DNA of 64,000 nt from Sycon ciliatum. Lineage: Eukaryota; Porifera; Calcarea; Leucosolenida; Sycettidae. Numbering within the stretch: position 1 is the first letter of the stretch; the number at the start of each line of letters is the position of its first letter. Positions 21,083 to 64,000 of this stretch are shown here, in pieces. Under the pieces are notes generated by a model. It worked only from the letters and a program-made list of their open reading frames with translations, ran no database searches and was not told the origin of the DNA. The stretch covers positions 26,623,266-26,687,265 of the forward strand of contig NC_088650.1 in assembly GCF_964019385.1 (NCBI RefSeq), written 5' to 3'. The translations under genes were made by a program, and so were the position numbers.

Positions 21083-21291
21083 CTCAAACTCGCCAAATGC
21101 AACACGTGTGCATGTACATGATTGTGAAGGCTTTATCTGGCTTGAAAATCAGGAACACTAAAATAATGAGAAGTCTTCTCATTTTGCTTTCATTGGTCTG
21201 CTGCATGAGTGCTGGAGGAAGTACTACCTCAGTTCTTCAGGCAAGAATATGCCTACTGAGCTCCAATATTGTTGAACCGTAACCTTTGAAC

Positions 21292-54512
<33,221 letters not shown>

Positions 54513-56528
54513 GACACACTGTAGTATCGTCTGCAACATTAGCGCATCCCAACCGGATCACTTCCATCCGTCAGGATAGTTTCTCGAAGTCCATCTCCGT
54601 GTGCTCTTTTTTACTCTTTTGAACTCTTTTTCAAAAACTGAATTGTGTGTGCATGGTGTAGGTAATGTAATTAGACCTTTCCCACACATTTAGTACTCAT
54701 TCCAGTTTTACTTTCTTGCTAATGTTCTGCACATAGTATGCGTCACTGGTGGTGACAAGCAACCGACAGACACTTCCATCAATGCTCCACATAACTACTT
54801 AGTACTTACTGCTCTAAACAAATTGTATATAGCCAGACTATTGTTCTGTGCTGTTCGGATAGGTGCCACGTAGGAGGATAGGATGAAATGAGAATGTAGG
54901 GCTAAATTTTAAAAATTTCTAATCTTTGGATATGACGGCCTAACTTAGTGCTAAAAATAATAGTGATAATGATGGAAATATAATTGATGTGGCCAAATGC
55001 TGGCCATATTGCTACAGGATAAAAATTAAAAATGTTTTGAAAAAATATTAGCAAAGGAAGAAAGAAAAGAATTCCAGATAAAATATTTCCTAAATTTGAA
55101 TGGAGAGACTTTTAAATATCCGCCTCGCCCTTTCGCTAACAGTAATAGTACATTGACTGCATCTGGAGGCTCTCTGCAAAGAGAGGAGAGACTACAGCTT
55201 TGCTCGGCCAGCAAAGGTACTGTTCTTCAGCGTCTGTTCGTACGACCAGAACTCGTCGTTGCTGTCACCTACGCAAGCAACACAGCAGACGAGGAATGAC
55301 AGTGAAGAGACGCACAGACATATTTCATTTCATGCCAGTTAACTTGCTACATATTCATAGGGGAGTCAGCTTGTGGCATGCTAGTACAGGTGAATACTGA
55401 CTGGCTTGATGCTCCTGTCCGGAATCCTTTTGTAATGGCAGCTTGGACACAGCAATGTCTTTGCTCTTTTTAAGTGTAATAGAAGGCGTTTGAGCTAGCA
55501 AAGTCATTGCCCTCAAATATTAAATGAAACGGCAAGAAGTGCCTCACTCGCCATTTCTTTAGCACTGGAAACCCCTCACCCGGTAACAAAGCATTAATTA
55601 ACACCTGTAGACGAGTCACACTTCTATTTCAATTACATCATGCACGTCATCTGAGGGCCGCAGGGGCCGTCGTATGAAACCTTTCACCTCAAGGTATACG
55701 GTAGGGTAGAGTGCGCATATGTCCATGTTTCATGCTACACAGGCATGCCTCTCTACCAACACGCAAACTCACACGTCACACATGCTGAATTTTAGATCCT
55801 CATGCAGAAACAACAACCATCAGCAAGCCAAGAGGATAAACACTTGCTGAACTCTGATTGGCCGAGGCCGGTTGACCAATCATTTCAGGTGTGAAGTTCA
55901 CAGCCAGCATAGGCTATAAAAGTAATCATTCCAGGAGGGGATGGTGGTCGGGGTTTGGGATGGCCAGAATTTTAGATTTTCTTCTCCGTACCCTACACAG
56001 GCAGGGCCGACCTAATAACTTGCTATGAAAGAGGAGGCAGAAATTGTTCCTGATATATCTACAGTTGCGCTCACTGAAATCCGACCCAACGTGCAAAACT
56101 GGCGCCCTAGACCAGTTAGGATTACATCACTGTGGATGTTTTCGATTTCGACAGCATGTCACAAGGCGAGGACGCATAGTGCTCCTGACTACAACTATAA
56201 CCCGGTTGGCAGAGTCCCGGTCTTGCAACATGCTGTCGAAATCGAACAACTTTCAAGCAAGGCTTCTATATACCATCACCGTACACGTACTTGTGCATGT
56301 GTACGTCCGTCCGCATTCGTACCACTTCCAGGGTGTCCTGGATCGTGCAAATTGAGGGTGCACACTTTGGGCCGGATTTCACCAAGCACAACTGTACAAT
56401 CATGTATGCAGTGACTAGTGACTGCTGGGTCACACGGCACAGGAATTGCTATGTGCCTGGCTGATGTATTGTGGAAATGGTCTAGATATTTAGCGTATGC
56501 AATAGTGACATGCATGCCGCGCACTTAC
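54513..56528. other. Spacer between the convergent 3' ends of MSH6 and the ACOX3-like gene
   Basis: The two genes are convergent here. The spacer is AT-rich from 54890 to 55130. It has a 67-codon unrecognised frame at 55096-55299 and a 19-bp perfect inverted repeat (TTCGATTTCGACAGCATGT at 56141 and its complement at 56228). The missing last ACOX exon should lie in this interval, but I could not place it. Confidence 0.4.
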
Positions 56529-58729
56529 GGACTAGCGCAATGGGTCCTAGGAAGCTGTCCGGCACGCACAGGCCATCCACTAAGCATCGGCAGTGTACAC
56601 GCACCTATAAGCACAGGCATGGAGAATATAAGACTTACTTAGTAGTGATGACATCCATCCTACCTACACCAGCATCATACAGATAACCATGCTGTTCGGC
56701 CAAAATATGCAGCCAGGAATGAAGATGGTGGTGGTGGTGGTGGGTGGTGGGTGGTTGGGTGGTTATGGTGTGTTTGAGGGATGATTACTACAGTAGTAGT
56801 ACATAAGCCAGGCGCTGTATTATACCGGACAAGAGGGTACATGTACATTGTTTGCTATAGTCAATTCATCCAAAGTATTCCCGCTGGCTTATAAAAGTCC
56901 GGTTTTGACTGAATTGAGACTAAAAATCCTCTTTAAATTCAAAAGATCTGGGTTTGGGATGTGCAACTCCACACCTGTCCTTATTTTGTAAAACCGGGCT
57001 GATTTTTAATTCCCTATCTTTGGACTTTTTCCGGCCTCGAATGTGGCTTGTCTTAACAATATCTACATTTAAACGTGGAGGACACCAACAAGTCAGAGTG
57101 CTAGTTTAGGATGAATGGAGTGTACAATTGTAGTGAGCATGTGTCAGACAGCATGTTGATGTGTCCTGAACTGTGTCAACATACCTCGGCCAGCAGGGCA
57201 TCGAACTCCTGCCGCATCTCGTCCTGTATGCCAACACTGAGCGAAGACGTTCCACAAAACCTGTGGAGGACCACAACGATCACCAGAATTTTGTTAATGC
57301 AAAACCTCTGCATCCTTGCCTTCTAGAACAGTAGATGCACGATTCGCGAAAGGGTGTGACCGAAGGTACCAAACTACATTGCATTTCAAAAATATAGACG
57401 CATGATTTCCAAAAGCCACATAAAATCTGTGATCGTTTTGTGCATACAATTTTTCGAAATTGGGCGTTTGTTATCTGGTCGCTTATGAGAGTAATTGGGA
57501 GAAGGACCTGAGCAATATTCGGGGAAAAATTCTCAGAAAGCTCCAGCCAAAATATTTCAAAACTGCCAGGCGTCTATATTTTTGAAATGCACTGTAATTA
57601 GTAAGTACCGCATCCTGGTGGGCATGGTTCTGTGACTGGAGATTCCGGGATGTTGGGCGAGTACGCTGTATGTCCTCTGTCACACTCGTGACGCATTCGT
57701 TTCACCCTTGCGGAACAAATGGATCGGATCGATATCATTCGGTTTTGTTCAAATGTTGGGCCTGTATTGCGGACATACTAACTTAGTATGACCCGTTACA
57801 GTAATGCCGCTGTTTGGGCAAGCTGACTCACCTGGCATCGGCAAGCACCAACCACAATCCGTACAGACTGGCAAGTTTGCTGAGCAGAGTATGGGCTGTC
57901 TTGCTCTTCACCGTGCCAATGTCTTCGATAAACCATTGCAGAATCTGTCTGTATTGGCAGTAACGGAATGCAAAAACAGTGACAACAAGAACAGCAGCAG
58001 CAGCAACAACAACGAAATACCCACTAGTCAGTCTCAGCAGTCACACCACATGGTCTCCTTGCCGCAAACATCTCTCTATCGTCACCAATCTGTTGGGTAT
58101 GCATGGCCCATCCTCAGGGTGAAACAATAAAACTATGGACAAACAAGCAAGAAAATATGTTTTCATCAACCACCACACCATAACTGCCCGTTAACGAAGA
58201 AAATAGAGTAGACAAACCGTGCTGTGCAGCAGCACAGTGAGAAGAAAATTATGAACAATGATGCATTATGTGAGAAGTAAGAGCTCACAGTGCTTCAGCT
58301 AATGCTGACACACAATTCTCTTTTTAACTTACCTCTCAAAGAAAGCTTTGCCGCAGTCCACCGCGAGAGAGCCACACGCGTTCCATATCCTGTCATCGAC
58401 TGAAATAGATGACCAACACAGCGTGCAAGACATACAACGTATGTTAGTCTGTCGTGAACGAACACATCTGGTTGTACGAGCAGTGAGCACAAAACGCCGG
58501 CCATGGTGACTGATCAATGTGCTTCCCGCAAACTGGGGCTGAAATTACAAATTAATTTCCAATCAATTTTAAAATCGCTATGGATTGCCAATATCTAGAC
58601 AAACTTTGCCCAGGTTAGCTAGGGAAACGAGGTCAAAGGATGCGGACTGACTGTGATAGTAGTCTGTACACAGGACAACGGTTAGAAGAAATACGAAACT
58701 AAAAGGCACACCAATTAAAAAATAATAAA

Positions 58730-58777
<48 letters not shown>

Positions 58778-61700
58778 CAATTGCAAAACAACCAGAGGCT
58801 ACGCGCTTGGATAGCCTACCCAGGACGGTGCTAGACCATCAGCTAACAATCACAAGGTAAGTTACATTCACTAACCTTCACTGGCAGGCACATGCTTCAC
58901 CTTGTCCTGCTCCACTTGTAACTGTTTGGACAGCAGGTCCATGTAGAGTTTCTCCCGCACTTCCAGACAGTTGAGTAGAAACACTGAGAGTGTGCCACAG
59001 ACAGAACAGAGGTAGTAGCTAAGAACGACAAAGAAAACACCAACACCTACAGGTGCCCGAAAAGTGTAGAGTGATCCCGAAACCTGTCAAAGCCGACCGA
59101 TCACGGAACCCCCGAATACGGCCCTTGTAGTAGTACAGGTGGTTCCCTCGTCTAGGGTCACGTGAGTGGAAATCACACTTCAGTCCTGCTTGTACTGGTC
59201 TGCTGGGACAGGTGGTCGCCGCTTGGCAGGTTCTATTTAAATGTAGATCTCAACCATAATATTATTGTATTGCCAGAGTACCTTTCTTGTTTTCCACCAT
59301 GTCACACTACATTAGTGAAGAGCCATACCGAGTACATGTGGGTACAATGGAAGTACTTGATAATTGGCAGCAGCAACAGCAGCAACAGCAACAACAGCAA
59401 CAACAGCAGCATCAGCTTACCAGGATGCCGTCGAAGAGGTACATCAAAGAGATTGCCCGCATTCACCACCCTGCCAGCGTCGGTGTCACCATCGCTTGCT
59501 TGCCACATGACCGGATATCTGAGAGACTGCAAGTCGAGCTGGTCCTGCAGCATGCTATTCTGGTGTGACATCATGCTGTCGGCGGGGAATCCCCTCTTTG
59601 CCACGCCCTATGCAGCAAGATAGGGAGAACAAACGCAAGAGAATGTGTGCTTGTTAGACACCTACATTAGGCATAGTACGTTGCTACCTTGCTATACGAC
59701 CTCTCGACGGACGAAAGTAGCGGCATCTCGCGTTACTTTAGTGATTGAAGATACAATAGATTCATTCCCATGGACGTGACCCGGTACGCTAGACACATCC
59801 ATGCTTCTACATCACCGCCACATACCATGCAGCCGTAGCATCAAGGCAGACAACACACTGCAACAGGCAACTAACCACAGCGGATCATCCCATACCTAGA
59901 GCTAGTACAATCCGCGCACCAGCATACAGCCCTTCAACCTGAGAACGGCCTGGCCTGTGCCTGATGTAATTTGGTCACCATCCAAGAGTTGTACAGCAGC
60001 GAAGAGACCATTGAGTATGATTGTTTGACTCGTAACTGGCGGCGGCGGAGTTTGAAGAAGCTCTTGGAATTAAGGCGTGTTGTATGGATAATGGTGCACA
60101 GCTGGTGTGTGCGTGTGGGGGCCGGGGGGGGGGGGGGGGTAAGGTGTGTGTTTGGGGGGGGGGGTATGATGTTCGGTGGCTCATGTACGAGTACCAAGTA
60201 ATACTGATACAAGTGTTAACATTCCTGTACATTGTGATAAAGTGAGATGAACGGCATGTATGCATACCTTGCGGTACATCTTCATTAGCTGGCGAGTCGT
60301 CAGTGCTAGGAGAACGCAATTATCACCTGTGGGAGCGGAAACAAGATGGAACAGAGCGTAGTGTTGAAGAGCTGGACACATGTACTGTAGGACATTTGAA
60401 TGTAACATGGCTTGGCATTTACAATAGGAACTGATCATCACAGGAGAATCTTAGTAACCACGGAGGCCACACTAGATGATAATGCCCGAAAGTAGGTGAA
60501 TCTTGACCCCAGGTTAGGAAGTTGTACATGATCCATGGTCTCTACAACAAGCGATCGGGGTGGCGACCTACTGCTGTAAAACACATTCCAATCCAGCAAT
60601 AGCATACAGCATGTGCACGCATCAACCCTGACTCCCCGCACGTCAAAGCTCGGGCTGCAATCTCTTATAGAATGAAGCGAAGCCCAACGATGTACGGAAA
60701 CCTTCACAAGTCTGCCCGGCACTGGCTGCCAATATCTCTCTTCATCTCTCCACTTCCTAATTCGTGTACACCCGATGACAGTACATTGTACACAGTGCTA
60801 CTATACATAGTATCGCAAGAGTGCACAAATGAATACGGTACACTTGTACAAGAATGGCTCACCTTCATACGTCAAAGAAGCATCAAAGTCGGCTTTGAGT
60901 CGACCTATGTGATTCCAGGATGCATAACCTACGAGCAGCCAGACACACATACATATACTATAGTCAAGAATCAAAATATTACAACTCCGGTACACTCACA
61001 GGGTTGCACGGCATGTGATGTGAATATTGCCACGGCAACCATTCAAAACGATCTCGAGTAGTGCATCAGTCTCCATGGAAGTATCGATGCAGCACCAGCT
61101 ACCCAGTACACTGGAGGGACTAATTGCAACTGGGCAAACAGTCTGATGCACAGTATAGAGCTAACACATCAACTGACCAGAGACAGTGCGCAATCATACA
61201 GGTACTTCGATGTACAATGAGTTGATTAACATTCAAGCGGGGCTGGGTAAAGGCAGAAATTCCTGGATGTATGGTATTCTGCATACGCTGGAGATGTTGT
61301 CACCAGTACGCTATTTAAAACACCATACCTAGGCCGCCACAGGCCTCTCTGGACGATTGAATGGCGTCACGAGCAAACCAGCCACCCACCGCCTACAGAA
61401 GAGAGACAGAAAACACAAGCACACATGCAAACACGCACCTCTGTATCATCTGGTGCTGGAGGCGGAGATATTTGAAATACATGTACAATTTACTTGTCAG
61501 CACACGAAGCACAGAAGCCATAATAATAGTTTCGACTAGGCCTTTCGTACCATTACTTTTCAAGTCGAATACAATGGTGATTAACAAGGTAGCAAGCACT
61601 TCCTTATAACCGCTCTTTGGCGGCAAGAGCATTGACAAAATAGCACTTTAAAAGATAGCGCTAGTGGCGCCAACTACATATTTGGCGGTCAGAGCATTGA

Positions 61701-63869
61701 CCAAATAGCACTTTGAAAGGTAGCGCTAGTGGCGCCAACTACATATTTGGCGGTCAGAGCATTGACCAAATAGCACTTTGAAAGATAGCGCTAGTGGCGC
61801 CAACTACATATTTGGCGGTCAGAGCATTGGCCAAATTATTATTATTATTATTATTTTGCTTGTTCGCGTTGGCATCAACCTGCATAAAGCAGGTATATAG
61901 CCTTCGCTTAAGCTGCCATAAAAAAGAAAGCTCATCCTAAGCGAGAGGGCTAGAGGGAAATAATAACGATAACGAGATACAGAATACAAAGAAATCCAAT
62001 GAGTTCAACGTACAATTCAAAACAAGAAAGAAAGGAAAGAAAAACAGAGCCGAATCTACCGATTGATCCATCAATCGACAAAGGGGACTAATCCGTTAAT
62101 GTTGCAAAGTAGAAGCTGATTATAGTTGCAGATCTCCAGGCCAGGGCCAGCATATTGCCGATTCTGGATAGGTCTCCGCAGCATTTGATGTGGTAATTAT
62201 CATAATGTTTGATAAAATTGTTAGACCAAATAGCACTTTGAAAGGTAGCGCTAGTGGGGCCAACTACATATTTGGCGGTCAGAGCATTGACCAAATAGCA
62301 CTTTGAAAGGTAGCGCTAGTGGCGCCAACTACATATTTGGCGGTCAGAGCATTGGCCAAATAGCACTTTGAAAGGTAGCGCTACAGCAGTGGCGTCCACT
62401 ACATAGTGAAACAATGAATATTACTGGTATCAAACAACAGTGGGGACCACGGTTCTACAATGTCAAAACAGTGACAACTTTCGCACATACATTTACTTCT
62501 TTTGCACACAGTTCAGTTAATCACAAAGTTCAGTTAATCACACAGTTCAGTTAATCACCATTGTATTCGACTTGAAAAGTAATGGTATGAAAGGCCTAGT
62601 CGAAACGATATGGCTTCTGTGCTTCGTGTGCTGATTTCCTTTCCTCCAACCAAGAATCTATACAATTACTTGTCCAAGCAGTACCGTAAGCAGAAATTCG
62701 GGATACAAGGCACAGTACCTTGTATCCCGACGTCAGGATGTGAATGGTCTTCATCTGCTGCATGCGCTCCGTGATGTCCTCGCTGCGCTCATTCCACTGC
62801 ACCTGCACGCGGTGCGAGGCACACTGCAGTGCGTACCTGCACAGTGAACACAACACCAGCCAGGCAGAAGACATAGCCAGACACAGACACAATCATAAGG
62901 GCACACAAACAAGCAAACACACAAGCGCACGCGCGTGCACACACACACACACACACAAACACACACATGTTCCTATGTCACTGTAAGAGTCACCGTAAAA
63001 CAAACACACGCACAGATATCCAAGAGAGAACCAGAAAACTGATAACAGCACCGACACATACACAATCACTTGAACTTGGCGTGCAGTGATAACACACACA
63101 GCATAGTCATGCGCGTATGAACCATGCAACTGCAGTGCAAGATGGTGCGCTTAGCTCAATAGCCCGGGATGCGCTTGGCTTGCTTTGCATACGCTAGTGG
63201 AGAAAACAACCAGTGTTTCAATAGGATTTTCACGGGCTATTCCGGTTAGTGTTGTTACTCACGCCATGGCCAGGTAGGGGAGAAGACGTCGCTGGTGCAT
63301 GGGGTAGTCCATCAGTAGTATCTCCTCACCATTACCGACTCTGCACAGCACAGAGGGTGACATGTACAGAGCATGCAGCACACAAAGACAACATCAAGTT
63401 CCCAATGCAAAGCCATGTTGTGATCTACCGGTCTTCTCGCAAAAGGGAAAACCATACAGCAAATCGACAGAGAGGAAGGGAAGCAAGGGATGGGCAAAGA
63501 GAACTGAATATCTTTGTTTGTAGACCCAAGCGTACTGCACATGAGAATGACGAACATTCGGACAAGAACGTAGGATTGCCACGTTCAAGACCAAGTAATT
63601 GACTACAGCACACATCTTGAATACACATCCACACATGGGATGGTTCTCACCTTCACCCATCAACTTATGCATGTATTTCACACCCCTCTCTCTTGCAGAC
63701 AGTATTCACAAGGGTGAATCTACTAATGCAATATAATATTACACACTATACATATCTCTTCCCAGGCAACAGTTTCCGCATACACTGCGTACCTGAACTG
63801 CCGTCGTGACAAGCCGTATCGAATAGCAGTACCAACAGTCACTTTGCTAATACTTACAGCCGCACAGAT
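56529..63869 (-). CDS. ACOX3: ACOX3-like peroxisomal acyl-CoA oxidase, C-terminal half (5' end beyond window, last exon not found)
   Basis: Twelve exons with matching phases, in transcript order: 63869-63793, 63340-63263, 62836-62719, 61392-61329, 60928-60863, 60326-60268, 59607-59421, 58983-58876, 58399-58333, 57948-57832, 57260-57185, 56604-56529. Together they encode about 364 residues. Acyl-CoA oxidases use FAD to oxidise acyl-CoA to trans-2-enoyl-CoA with H2O2 release in peroxisomes; ACOX3 handles branched chains. Conserved blocks are IRYGLSRRQF, MDYPMHQRRLLPYLAMAYAL, SREACGGLGY and LTYEGDNCVLL, whose Glu is the expected catalytic base. YGLWLVLADAR and the terminal LVDGLCVPDSFLGPIALVR follow. 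LLPYLAxAYAL favours ACOX3 over ACOX1. The exon at 59607-59421 is the least similar. The N-terminal FAD-binding region lies off the right edge, and the terminal peroxisomal signal was not found. Confidence 0.82.
57377..57594. mobile_element. Tc1/mariner-like MITE in an ACOX intron
   Basis: CATTGCATTTCAAAAATATA and the inverted right end ...GAAATGCACTG are flanked by TA on both sides (57375-57376 and 57595-57596). 218 bp, non-coding. Confidence 0.75.
58726..58778. repeat. TAC trinucleotide microsatellite
   Basis: About 17 copies of TAC in an ACOX intron. Confidence 0.95.
59371..59412. repeat. CAG/CAA trinucleotide tract next to an ACOX splice donor
   Basis: CAGCAGCAACAGCAGCAACA-type repeat within 10 bp of the donor at 59420 (minus strand reads CTG/TTG). 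Confidence 0.85.
60124..60163. repeat. Poly-G tracts
   Basis: Two G runs of about 16 and 10 nt in an ACOX intron; candidate G-quadruplex. Confidence 0.8.
61497..62634. mobile_element. Long-TIR element with 65-bp tandem array, in an ACOX intron
   Basis: Arms 61497-61584 and 62551-62634 are inverted copies (about 85 bp) starting TCAGCACACGAAGCACAGAA with a few differences. Inside are at least six copies of a 65-bp unit beginning TTTGGCGGTCAGAGCATTGA, split into blocks 61615-61838 and 62225-62400 by a retroposon. Three ~17-bp repeats CAGTTCAGTTAATCACA also occur near 62510-62558. The layout suggests a non-autonomous DNA transposon; no transposase was found. Confidence 0.7.
61838..62224 (-). mobile_element. 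5'-truncated retroposon inserted in the 65-bp array
   Basis: On the minus strand this begins near 62224 and runs through a ~60-codon frame ending at 62088 (GNMLALAWRSATIISFY). It ends with AAGCGAAGGCTATATACCTG, GATGCCAACGCG and an AAT-repeat tail at about 61838-61855. CCAAAT flanks on both sides look like a short target duplication. Its 3' tail matches the SINE tail at 4815-4888 and the copy at 14941-15020. Confidence 0.65.
62886..62967. repeat. CA microsatellite, ACOX intron
   Basis: Imperfect ACACAC-rich tract just upstream (gene sense) of the exon at 62836-62719. Confidence 0.7.
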
Positions 63870-64000
63870 CTGTGTGGAAAGCAAGAAGAAGACCGCTTTA
63901 CTTTGCAGTACAGCGACATTTCAACCTGCTGGCTAGCAGTGTTTCTGATGACATTTCCTGATATTTTTATGTCACACACATGATTGTAAGCGTGCATGCC

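Noticed and set aside
55096-55299. A 67-codon frame as a host gene
   Set aside because: No recognisable domain, and similar-length frames occur by chance; noted only as unassigned sequence in the spacer.
59287-59568. Plus-strand polyglutamine frame
   Set aside because: It is the CAG/CAA tract plus the antisense of an ACOX exon; no splice or start context supports it as a gene.

Overview
This window is nuclear DNA from an invertebrate animal. It has intron-rich genes with GT-AG introns, a MutS homologue carrying an N-terminal PWWP domain, an SH3BP5 orthologue, a TRIM-like protein, non-LTR retrotransposons, many MITE-like elements and long CT, GT and poly-C tracts. A sponge or another early-branching animal is plausible, but the sequence alone does not fix the taxon. 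All exon models were built by hand from reading-frame continuity, splice sites and similarity to known families.

Layout. 1-7 kb is repeat-rich: a long-armed inverted repeat, a small MITE, an ORF1p-like retrotransposon fragment, a tRNA-derived SINE and a decayed LINE. 7.1-9.3 kb holds an intronless TRIM-like gene (+). 11.8-20.0 kb is a complete eight-exon SH3BP5 gene (-), whose introns hold two unrelated 19-bp minisatellites. 21.3-54.5 kb is a complete MSH6 gene (+) that I resolve into 39 exons with consistent phase, giving about 1459 residues. 56.5-63.9 kb is the C-terminal half of an ACOX3-like peroxisomal acyl-CoA oxidase (-). Its 5' part lies beyond the right edge, and its last exon was not found.

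SH3BP5 and MSH6 are divergent and share a 1.3-kb upstream region with two E2F-like sites on the MSH6 side. Introns are the main landing place for mobile DNA. MSH6 intron 15 carries an unclassified transposon-like gene whose 3' half is inverted and whose 5' half contains two MITEs of one family. Intron 21 carries a retrotransposon with a restriction-like endonuclease, sitting in a CT microsatellite. Intron 18 carries a tRNA-Arg gene. An ACOX intron holds a long-TIR element with a 65-bp tandem array that is itself split by a retroposon.

The host genes work in separate pathways: mismatch repair (MSH6), Rab11 activation (SH3BP5), peroxisomal beta-oxidation (ACOX3-like) and probable ubiquitin ligation (TRIM-like). 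I see no operon-like logic. The least explained items are the bipartite inverted element, the nested TIR/array/retroposon, the E-box minisatellite between inverted repeats, the triplicated 3' splice site in SH3BP5 and a set of perfect hairpins.
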